NCBI GenBank assembly: GCA_030691665.1
Contig: JAUYDU010000556.1
Location: 1 to 7,807, forward strand
DNA from: Chloroflexota bacterium
GTDB lineage: Bacteria; Chloroflexota; Dehalococcoidia; SM23-28-2
Direction: 5' to 3'
Length of the DNA stretch: 7,807 nt
A program made the position numbers and the translations under genes. Below are positions 1-4,595 of this stretch, piece after piece; position 1 is the first letter of the stretch; each line of letters opens with the position of its first letter. The notes under the pieces were generated by a model. The model was not told the DNA's origin and did not search any database. It saw only the letters and a list, made by a program, of their open reading frames with translations.

Positions 1-651
1 ACCCAGGTTGTGCGTGATGATTATTACGGCCGTCCCGAACTCCTTGCTGAGTCGCGCCAGGATCTCGAGGATCTGCGCCTGTATGGTGACATCGAGGGCG
101 GTCGTGGGCTCGTCGGCCAGCAGCAGCTTCGGGTTGCAGGAGAGGGCCATGGCGATCATCACCCGCTGGCGCATGCCTCCGGAGAACTGGTGAGGGTAGT
201 CGCCGATGCGCGATTTGGCCTCCGAGATGCCCACCATCTCCAGGAGCTCGATGGCTCGGCGGGTGGCGCTGGAGCGGTCCATCTTCAGGTGCAGCTCCAG
301 ACTCTCGGTGATCTGGCGGCCGATGGTGAGGACCGGGTTGAGGGAGGTCATTGGCTCCTGGAAGATCATGGCGATGCGGTTGCCGCGGACGTTGCGGATC
401 TCCTCTTCGTCGGCCTTGAGCAGGTCGTCCCCTTCGAAGATGATCTCGCCCCCGATGATCTTGCCCGGCGGGTTGGGGATGAGCCTGAGGATGGATAGGG
501 CGCTGACCGTCTTGCCGCAGCCGCTCTCTCCCACCAACCCCATGATCTCTCCCGTCTCTACGTCGTAGGTGATGCCATCCACCGCCTTCACCACGCCGTC
601 GTCGGTGAAGAAGTAGGTCTTGAGGTCCTTGATCTGGAGCAGGGAAGCCAT
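1..651 (-). CDS. Oligopeptide/dipeptide ABC transporter ATP-binding protein (OppD/DppD family), 3' end beyond window
   Basis: The 217 visible residues form an ABC nucleotide-binding domain that would power peptide or nickel uptake at the inner face of the membrane. Reading from the ATG, motifs are in order: Walker A GESGCGKT (41-48), Q-loop Gln98 in IFQEPMTSLNP, signature FSGGMRQR (156-163), Walker B LLLADEPT (177-183), D-loop ALD (185-187) and switch His214 in ITHNLG at the window edge. The QEPMTSLNP stretch and FSGGMRQRVMIAMAL are typical of the OppD/DppD subfamily. The family is normally about 320-340 residues, so roughly the last third, including the C-terminal oligopeptide-transporter extension, lies outside. 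An AGGAGG site sits 6 bases before the ATG. The gene begins 36 bases after the CCA end of tRNA-Leu on the same strand with no separate promoter visible, so co-transcription with the tRNAs is likely. The substrate (peptide or nickel) cannot be told from this part. Confidence 0.96.
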   Translation of the reverse strand, partial: MASLLQIKDLKTYFFTDDGVVKAVDGITYDVETGEIMGLVGESGCGKTVSALSILRLIPNPPGKIIGGEIIFEGDDLLKADEEEIRNVRGNRIAMIFQEPMTSLNPVLTIGRQITESLELHLKMDRSSATRRAIELLEMVGISEAKSRIGDYPHQFSGGMRQRVMIAMALSCNPKLLLADEPTTALDVTIQAQILEILARLSKEFGTAVIIITHNLG

Positions 652-687
652 GCGACCTCCTCTAGGCGCTCATTCTCGGCTTAGGAT

Positions 688-772
688 TGGTGGGGAAGGG
701 GGGACTCGAACCCCCACGCCTTCCGGCACATGATCCTAAATCATGCTCGTCTACCAATTCCGACACTTCCCC
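688..772 (-). tRNA. tRNA-Leu (anticodon UAG), CCA encoded
   Basis: Read on the minus strand, a 7-bp acceptor stem (GGGGAAG with CTTCCCC), a D-arm with AATTGGTAGAC, an anticodon stem CATGA/TCATG around loop TTTAGGA (anticodon UAG), a long variable arm and a T-arm with GGTTCGAGTCC are all present. The long variable arm and discriminator A73 fit leucine. CCA is encoded at 690-688. It decodes CUA and probably other CUN codons. It lies between tRNA-Lys and the ABC transporter gene on the same strand. Confidence 0.96.
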
Positions 773-824
773 CTGGCTGGATGTCGGAGTCCGGGCGTCT
801 TCTTCCAGCATCCAACCTCCATCC

Positions 825-900
<76 letters not shown>

Positions 901-968
901 AAAAGTAAGCGGAGTATACCACGCAAGTCCCGCTGGCAACAACGTGCGGGCGCCCCCCTCATATATCC

Positions 969-991
969 ATTATAGTGACCGTGGCTGTCAA
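969..991 (-). promoter_or_regulatory. Candidate promoter for the tRNA-Lys/tRNA-Leu/ABC unit
   Basis: On the minus strand a perfect TTGACA (991-986) and a perfect TATAAT (974-969) lie about 70-90 bases before tRNA-Lys. They are only 11 bases apart, so they cannot be one promoter pair. TTGACA may pair with a weaker -10 such as TATATG a little downstream, or TATAAT may use the poor -35 TTTGTC 17 bases upstream of it. Their presence just before a tRNA operon is suggestive; exact pairing is uncertain. Confidence 0.45.
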
Positions 992-1066
992 GACAAAGAC
1001 TGGCCCATGACGGCGCCGTTGGGCGGCGTTCCATTTGTTCATGGTCTTAGAAGATGGACGACCCGA

Positions 1067-1106
1067 CCGCCCCGTAAACGGGGCGGCATCAATACGGATT
1101 GATGCC
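1067..1106. repeat. Two overlapping perfect hairpins
   Basis: First hairpin: CCGCCCCGT (1067-1075) pairs with ACGGGGCGG (1078-1086) around two bases. Second: GGCATCAAT (1085-1093) pairs with ATTGATGCC (1098-1106) around ACGG. Both stems are 9 bp without mismatch and share two bases, so each arm abuts the next. No T-run follows on either strand, so these do not look like intrinsic terminators. They resemble REP/MITE-type palindromic units. Confidence 0.75.
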
Positions 1107-1140
1107 ACACTCTTATGGTCATCAAGAAAATAACTGAGCA

Positions 1141-1221
1141 CGCCTAGACCCCATAGGCGAGGGTCTTCAGACCCTCGCGAAGTTGTGTCGGGGTCTAAAG
1201 ACCCCGACCTACTATGAGGTC
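1141..1221. repeat. Chain of four adjacent or overlapping hairpins
   Basis: Four inverted repeats follow each other: CGCCTA/TAGGCG (1141-1146 with 1154-1159); GCGAGGGTCT/AGACCCTCGC (1157-1166 with 1169-1178); GTCGGGGTCT/AGACCCCGAC (1187-1196 with 1199-1208); GACCT/AGGTC (1206-1210 with 1217-1221). The second and third have 10-base arms separated by two bases and share the core GGGTCT..AGACCC, so they look like diverged copies of one unit. Neighbouring hairpins share three bases at two of the junctions. No T-run follows. Confidence 0.75.
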
Positions 1222-1315
1222 GACTCTTGTTAAGGTATTTGGTTTGAGACCAGCAGGGTGTGGTCCTGCCAGCAAGAGCATGAATCCGTGAGACGCTACC
1301 AGACGCTATCCGCCG

Positions 1316-1344
1316 TTGACGAGGCTCGCCCCTTTTGCTAACAT
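1316..1344 (+). promoter_or_regulatory. Candidate sigma70-type promoter for GIY-YIG gene and tRNA-Val
   Basis: TTGACG (1316-1321) and TAACAT (1339-1344) are 17 bases apart. Transcription would start near 1351, just before the four-hairpin array at 1362-1430, placing that array in the 5' untranslated region of the GIY-YIG message. Confidence 0.5.
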
Positions 1345-1361
1345 CGAGCACACGGGCGATT

Positions 1362-1430
1362 TCCGCCGGAGGCGGATCAGCCTCAGGCTGAAGCTCAGTT
1401 TCCGCCTGAGGCGGACTCGCCTCTGGCGAG
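1362..1430. repeat. Array of four 15-nt hairpins (6-bp stems, 3-nt loops)
   Basis: Four perfect hairpins of identical geometry: TCCGCC-gga-GGCGGA (1362-1376), TCAGCC-tca-GGCTGA (1377-1391), then nine spacer bases, TCCGCC-tga-GGCGGA (1401-1415) and CTCGCC-tct-GGCGAG (1416-1430). Hairpins 1 and 2 abut directly, as do 3 and 4. The first pair recurs at 6966-6995 with only two loop differences in 30 bases. The last arm carries the GAGGG ribosome-binding site of the GIY-YIG gene. Confidence 0.85.
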
Positions 1431-1441
1431 GGTTAGAGCGC

Positions 1442-1690
1442 GTGCCATACTATGTGTATGTCCTGGAAAGTCTGAGGAATGGCAAGCGCTACGTCGGCAG
1501 CACCTCGAAGGCTCCCGAGGTCAGGTTGCGGGAGCACAACGGCGGTTCAAACCGCTGGACGCGTCAGAACGGCCCATTCAAGCCAGTCTACTATGAACAG
1601 TGCTCCTCACGGATGGAGGCTGACCGCCGAGAACGCTTCCTGAAAGGCGGCGTAGGCCGTAGAATGAGGGATGAACTCACGGGCGATTAG
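1442..1690 (+). CDS. Small GIY-YIG endonuclease-domain protein (YhbQ/UPF0213-like)
   Basis: The 82-residue product from the GTG at 1442 is a stand-alone GIY-YIG nuclease domain. The family cleaves DNA with a Tyr/Arg/Glu site; the cellular role of these stand-alone members is poorly known. The two half-motifs appear as VYV (5-7) and YVG (17-19). Candidate catalytic residues are Tyr6, Tyr17, Arg28, His32 and Glu64 in the conserved stretch EADRRERFLKGG. Length matches the 80-100 residues usual for the family. I chose GTG 1442 because the family begins with PYYVYVL and a GAGGG site lies nine bases upstream; the frame is open back to 1316 but that part is arginine-rich translation of the hairpin array. 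That GAGGG is inside the 3' arm of hairpin 1416-1430. The stop TAG is bases 8-10 of tRNA-Val, so gene and tRNA overlap by 10 bases. Codon choice (AAA, AGT, TAT, AAT) is less GC-biased than in thrS, which may indicate transfer. Confidence 0.88.
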   Translation: MPYYVYVLESLRNGKRYVGSTSKAPEVRLREHNGGSNRWTRQNGPFKPVYYEQCSSRMEADRRERFLKGGVGRRMRDELTGD

Positions 1691-1757
1691 CTCAGTTGGT
1701 TAGAGCGCAGCGTTGACATCGCTGAGGTCAGAGGTTCAAGTCCTCTATCGCCCACCA
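1681..1757 (+). tRNA. tRNA-Val (anticodon GAC), CCA encoded
   Basis: Acceptor stem GGGCGAT/ATCGCCC, D-arm AGCTCAGTTGGTTAGAGC, anticodon stem CAGCG/CGCTG with loop TTGACAT (anticodon GAC) and T-arm GAGGTTCAAGTCCTC are all standard. Discriminator A is at 1754 and CCA is encoded at 1755-1757. It decodes GUC and GUU. The first ten bases double as the end of the GIY-YIG coding frame, with U8-A9-G10 serving as its stop codon. Confidence 0.97.
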
Positions 1758-1825
1758 TCGCGTATAGCGCAAAGGCGACGACCAGGACGAGTAGCGACGG
1801 CACGGCCCCAGAGAGGGCGACCCCC

Positions 1826-1840
1826 TCCGCCTCGGGCGGA
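1826..1840. repeat. Solo TCCGCC-N3-GGCGGA hairpin
   Basis: TCCGCC (1826-1831), loop TCG, GGCGGA (1835-1840). It has the same stem and geometry as the hairpins at 1362, 1401 and 6966, so it belongs to the same dispersed family, but it lacks the abutting TCAGCC-N3-GGCTGA partner. Confidence 0.7.
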
Positions 1841-1958
1841 CGGGCTGAGAGGCGCCCACCCTCTGCTGTCGCCAATACCCCCTGCGAGCCGGCTGGCGAA
1901 CCCCCTACCCCTGTCGGGTCAGTAGCAAGGCCCCGGAGGCACCCGTTAGCGGCCCCAG

Positions 1959-1976
1959 CCCGGCCTTCAGGCCGGG
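1959..1976. repeat. 8-bp GC-rich hairpin, possible end of a transposable element
   Basis: CCCGGCCT (1959-1966) and AGGCCGGG (1969-1976) are perfect inverted repeats around two bases. Such subterminal hairpins are known at the ends of IS200/IS605-type elements, but no transposase or TnpB remnant can be recognised nearby, so that link is only a guess. There is no T-run and therefore no terminator signature. Confidence 0.6.
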
Positions 1977-2041
1977 GAAGGTGGGTGGAACCACGCAGGC
2001 GATGCCTCTCGTCCCACGAGGACGGGGGGCGAATTGTTTGA

Positions 2042-2175
2042 GGGAACAAGGAACAGGGAACAGGGAACAAGGAATAGGGAACAGGGAACAGGGAACAGGG
2101 AACAGGGAACAGGGAACAAGGAACAGGGAACAGGGAACAGGGAAACGGGGAACAAGGAACATGGAACAGGCAACA
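2042..2175. repeat. Heptamer tandem repeat, consensus GGGAACA, 19 units
   Basis: Nineteen consecutive units of a 7-bp repeat run from 2042 to 2175. Fourteen are in strict 7-base register, then one unit of 8 bases (2140-2147) breaks the phase, followed by four more. Variants are AGGAACA, AGGAATA, TGGAACA and GGCAACA, concentrated towards the 3' end. Because 7 is not a multiple of 3, every frame through it encodes a periodic peptide, which creates false ORFs on both strands. It resembles the short tandem heptamer repeats known from cyanobacterial genomes. Confidence 0.95.
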
Positions 2176-2193
2176 AGAGGTGAGACGCCGGGC

Positions 2194-2397
2194 ATGCGGC
2201 TGACGCGGCTGTGGCTGTGGTCGGCGCCCCTGGCCATGCTAGGGCTGGCGGTCCTGTTCGCCGTGCTGGCTGTGGGGGAGGAGAGGTGGGGCCTGCTGGC
2301 TGCCATGGCTCTGCTGGCGCTGGTGGCCGTAGGGCTGTTGGGGCTGCACTGGTGGGTGACGTACCGTTTGGAGCGTCCGAACGGAGGTGTGCGATGA
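2194..2397 (+). CDS. Small membrane protein, two predicted transmembrane helices
   Basis: The 67-residue product is not recognised as a known family. Residues 6-27 (starting at LWLWSAPLAMLGL) and about 32-56 (starting at WGLLAAMALLAL) are strongly hydrophobic, joined by the short charged turn GEER. The tail YRLERPNGGVR is positively charged and probably cytoplasmic. The ATG at 2194 is preceded by GAGGTGA ten bases upstream, the only good ribosome-binding site in the frame; the frame is also open upstream through the heptamer array, which I treat as non-coding. Its stop TGA overlaps the ATG of the next ORF in the form ATGA, so translation is probably coupled. G/C-rich third positions agree with real coding. 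Role unknown; position suggests a partner of the next small membrane protein. Confidence 0.62.
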   Translation: MRLTRLWLWSAPLAMLGLAVLFAVLAVGEERWGLLAAMALLALVAVGLLGLHWWVTYRLERPNGGVR

Positions 2398-2561
2398 CGC
2401 TGATGAACCGCTGGCTCGCCTCGGAGGTCGCGTTTGTGCATGTCTTCCACGGCGCCCTCTACGTCGTCGGCCTCGCCATCGTCGCGATCAACGTGGATGC
2501 AGACGGCCTTTGGGTGGCGGCGCTCGCACTGCCACTCGTGGTCTTCTCGCTCGCCTTCTAG
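2394..2561 (+). CDS. Small membrane protein, translationally coupled; possibly truncated by an in-frame TAG
   Basis: The 55-residue product is not recognised. Two hydrophobic segments, about 13-33 (FVHVFHGALYVVGLAIVAI) and 38-55 (GLWVAALALPLVVFSLAF), predict a hairpin membrane protein. It starts at the ATG inside the ATGA overlap with the preceding ORF, with GGAGGTG a few bases upstream. The protein stops abruptly at the end of the second helix. Past the TAG (2559-2561) the same frame stays open for 37 codons, beginning LYEGSVIMPVAARLW, and ends with a TGA at 2673-2675 that overlaps the thrS start region. A charged tail after the last helix is what such proteins normally have, so the TAG may be a recent nonsense mutation, a sequencing error or a readthrough site. 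TAG is used as a normal stop by thrS, so recoding is unlikely. Confidence 0.6.
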   Translation: MTLMNRWLASEVAFVHVFHGALYVVGLAIVAINVDADGLWVAALALPLVVFSLAF

Positions 2562-2667
2562 CTTTACGAGGGCTCGGTAATCATGCCAGTAGCTGCCCGG
2601 CTCTGGCGCGGTGAGCGAGCATTCGAATCACCTGAGGGAAAGAGCATCAAGGCAAAGGGAAAGAACC

Positions 2668-4407
2668 ATGCCTGAGCTGAGCGAAATGTCGAAAGAACAG
2701 CGCCTGGAGCGACTGCGCCACTCGGCGTCCCACGTCATGGCCGAGGCCGTGCTGTCGCTCTTCCCCAACGCCAAGCTGGGCATCGGCCCCCCCATCGACA
2801 CCGGCTTCTACTACGACTTCGACGTGCCCCGGCCGCTGACTACCGATGACCTGGTCGTCATCGAGGAGCGCATGCGCCAGAGCATCGCCGCCGATCACCC
2901 CTTCGTCCAGGAGGCGATGGACAAGGACGCGGCCCGCCGCCTGTTCGCCGACCAGCCCTACAAGCTGGAGCTCATCGAGGAGATCGCCGACGCCATGGTG
3001 AGCACGTATAAGCACGCCGGCTTCGTCGACCTCTGCGCTGGGCCTCACGCCGCCAGCACCGCCCAGGTGGGCGCTTTCAAGCTGACCAGCGTGGCCGGCG
3101 CCTACTGGCGGGGCGACGAGCGCCGCCCCATGCTCCAGCGCATCTACGGCGCCCTGTTCGAGACCGAGGAGGAGCTTCAGGAGTATCTCCATCGCCTGGA
3201 AGAAGCTCAGCGCCGCGACCATCGCCGCCTGGGGCGCGACCTGGACCTGTTCAGCTTCCACGAGGAGTTCGGCCCCGGCCTGGTCTACTGGCACCCCAAG
3301 GGCGGCCGCATCCGCACCATCATCGAGGACCTGCTGCGCCAGGAGCACTACCAGGCCGGCTACGAGCTCGTCTACTCCCCCCACATCTGCAAGGCCGCCC
3401 TCTGGGAGACCAGCGGCCACCTGGACTTCTACCGCGAGAACATGTACCCGGCCATCGATGTGGACGGCCAGGACTACGACCTCAAGCCCATGAACTGCCC
3501 CTTCCACATCCAGATGGACCGCTCTGACGTACGCAGCTATCGCGACCTGCCGATGCGCCTGGCCGAGCTGGGCACCGTCTACCGGCTGGAGCGTTCGGGC
3601 GTCCTGCACGGCCTGATGCGGGTGCGGGGCATGACTCAGGACGACGCCCACATCTTCTGCCGCCCCGACCAGGTGGAGGATGAGATCGTCCAGGTAGTGG
3701 ACTTCGCCGCCCGCCTCCTGCGCACCTTCGGCTTCCAGGAGTACGATATCTTCCTGGCCACTCGCCCCGAGAAGTACGTGGGCGACCCCGAGCAGTGGGA
3801 CCAGGCGACGGAGGCCTTGAAGGCCGCCTTGGCGCTGCGGGGCCTGTCGTACCAGATGGACGAGGGCGGCGGCGCCTTTTACGGCCCCAAGATCGACATC
3901 TGGATCAAGGACGCCATCGGCCGCGCCTGGCAGTGCACCACCGTCCAGTTCGACTTCAACCTGCCGGAGCGCTTCGACCTGGCCTTCATCGGCCAGGACG
4001 GCCGCGAGCACCGCCCCTACATGGTGCATCGCGCCCTCTTGGGCACCATGGAGCGCTTCCTGGGCATCCTCCTGGAGCACTACGCCGGCGCCTTCCCCCT
4101 CTGGCTGGCGCCGGTGCAGGCGGTGGTGATACCCATCGCCGACCGCCACGCCGACTACGCCCGCCGGGTGGCTGCCGAGCTGAGGGCGGCCGGCCTGCGG
4201 GTCGACGTGGACGAGCGCTCCGAGCGCATGCAGGCCAAGATCCGCGATGCCCAGCTCCAGAAGGTGCCCTACATGCTGGTGGTGGGCGACAAGGAGGCGA
4301 AGGCCGAGGCCGTGGCCGTGCGCCTGCGCAGCGGCGAGGACCTGGGCCCTCTGCCGGTGAGCCAGTTTCTCCTGCGGGCCCTGGACGAGGTGCGCGAGCG
4401 CAGCTAG
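2668..4407 (+). CDS. thrS: Threonyl-tRNA synthetase, TGS-less form
   Basis: The 579-residue cytoplasmic enzyme charges tRNA-Thr with threonine using ATP and edits Ser-tRNA-Thr. The second additional (editing) domain starts near residue 15 and shows HSASH (His18, His22) and DLCAGPH (Asp121, Cys123, His127). The class II core has zinc ligands Cys277 (MNCPFH), His328 (DDAHIF) and His454, motif 2 with MRVRGMTQDDAH (Arg320) and motif 3 RPYMVHRALLGTMERF (Arg463). The anticodon-binding domain follows from about 482 with APVQAVVIPI. The typical 640-residue enzyme has a 60-residue TGS domain that is absent here. I chose ATG 2668 (MPELSEMSKEQRLERL); an in-frame GTG at 2611 adds only 19 residues with no TGS similarity. 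The ribosome-binding site is weak (AGGGAAAG). Its stop TAG shares bases with the stop of the opposite-strand dockerin-like frame (4406-4404). Confidence 0.98.
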   Translation: MPELSEMSKEQRLERLRHSASHVMAEAVLSLFPNAKLGIGPPIDTGFYYDFDVPRPLTTDDLVVIEERMRQSIAADHPFVQEAMDKDAARRLFADQPYKLELIEEIADAMVSTYKHAGFVDLCAGPHAASTAQVGAFKLTSVAGAYWRGDERRPMLQRIYGALFETEEELQEYLHRLEEAQRRDHRRLGRDLDLFSFHEEFGPGLVYWHPKGGRIRTIIEDLLRQEHYQAGYELVYSPHICKAALWETSGHLDFYRENMYPAIDVDGQDYDLKPMNCPFHIQMDRSDVRSYRDLPMRLAELGTVYRLERSGVLHGLMRVRGMTQDDAHIFCRPDQVEDEIVQVVDFAARLLRTFGFQEYDIFLATRPEKYVGDPEQWDQATEALKAALALRGLSYQMDEGGGAFYGPKIDIWIKDAIGRAWQCTTVQFDFNLPERFDLAFIGQDGREHRPYMVHRALLGTMERFLGILLEHYAGAFPLWLAPVQAVVIPIADRHADYARRVAAELRAAGLRVDVDERSERMQAKIRDAQLQKVPYMLVVGDKEAKAEAVAVRLRSGEDLGPLPVSQFLLRALDEVRERS

Positions 4408-4595
4408 GGGCAGCTCGTGGGCGGCGCCACCTTCCCAGCGTAGCTCAGCACGTCCGCCGAGCTGATGCTGCCGCCGGCGTCCAGGTCCAGCCGCCGGTTG
4501 TAGCCGGCGCTGCCCACCTTTGCAGGCGGGTCCCCTTCGATTACCTGTCGGCCGTCGCCACTACCGTCGCCCGGTGTCCTTCCCCTGGACGAGGA
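4404..4595 (-). pseudogene. Out-of-frame dockerin-like calcium-binding tail of the adjacent secreted protein
   Basis: On the minus strand this frame is open from 4595 to a TAG at 4406-4404. It encodes GDGSGDGRQVIEGD, then GYNRRLDLDAGGSISSAD, VLSYAGKV and SCP at the end. The segment D-L-D-A-G-G-S-I-S-S-A-D fits an EF-hand/dockerin calcium loop (Asp at 1 and 3, Gly at 6, Ile at 8, Asp at 12). It has no start of its own and overlaps the last codons of the protein upstream. Removing one G from the GGGG run at 4585-4582 would join the DUF11 domain to this tail through VQGRTPGDGSGDG, giving about 674 residues. I infer a frameshift, either real, programmed (+1) or a sequencing error. The TAG overlaps the thrS stop codon on the other strand. 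Confidence 0.7.

Larger units (their letters stand above)
901..1441. other. Gene-free, hairpin-rich intergenic region between divergent units
   Basis: No open frame here has a plausible start, ribosome-binding site and protein-like composition. The stretch separates the minus-strand tRNA/ABC unit from the plus-strand GIY-YIG/tRNA-Val unit. It holds a promoter on each side and at least ten inverted repeats, described separately at 1067-1106, 1141-1221 and 1362-1430. Confidence 0.7.
1758..2041. other. Intergenic stretch without a supported gene
   Basis: Long open frames on both strands here have repetitive or low-complexity translations and lack plausible starts with ribosome-binding sites. 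Visible structure is limited to a TCCGCC-N3-GGCGGA hairpin (1826-1840), a stronger hairpin at 1959-1976, and small inverted repeats GTGG/CCAC (1985-1994) and CTCGT/ACGAG (2008-2020). The last three sit close together and could be the folded end of a decayed element. Confidence 0.6.

Noticed and set aside
959..1351. Minus-strand open frame through the hairpin region
   Set aside because: It runs through six inverted repeats and the tRNA promoter and has no ribosome-binding site or recognisable domain.
1067..1430. CRISPR array
   Set aside because: There are many palindromes, but spacing is irregular and no repeat-spacer alternation or cas gene is present.
1758..2041. Integrated element using tRNA-Val as attachment site
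   Set aside because: No second copy of the tRNA 3' end and no integrase gene are present in the window.
1687..2070. Minus-strand open frame whose end reads MVGDRGLEPLTSAMSTLRSNQLS
   Set aside because: The end is the antisense translation of tRNA-Val, a well-known false protein; the beginning is translation of the heptamer repeat.
1905..2450. Long minus-strand frames with LFPVPCS repeats
   Set aside because: The periodic peptide is only the 7-bp repeat read in three frames; the rest is antisense to the small membrane genes.
2647..4149. 500-codon open frame antisense to thrS
   Set aside because: A shadow of strong G/C third-position bias in thrS; its Val/Ala/Gly/His-rich translation has no domain.
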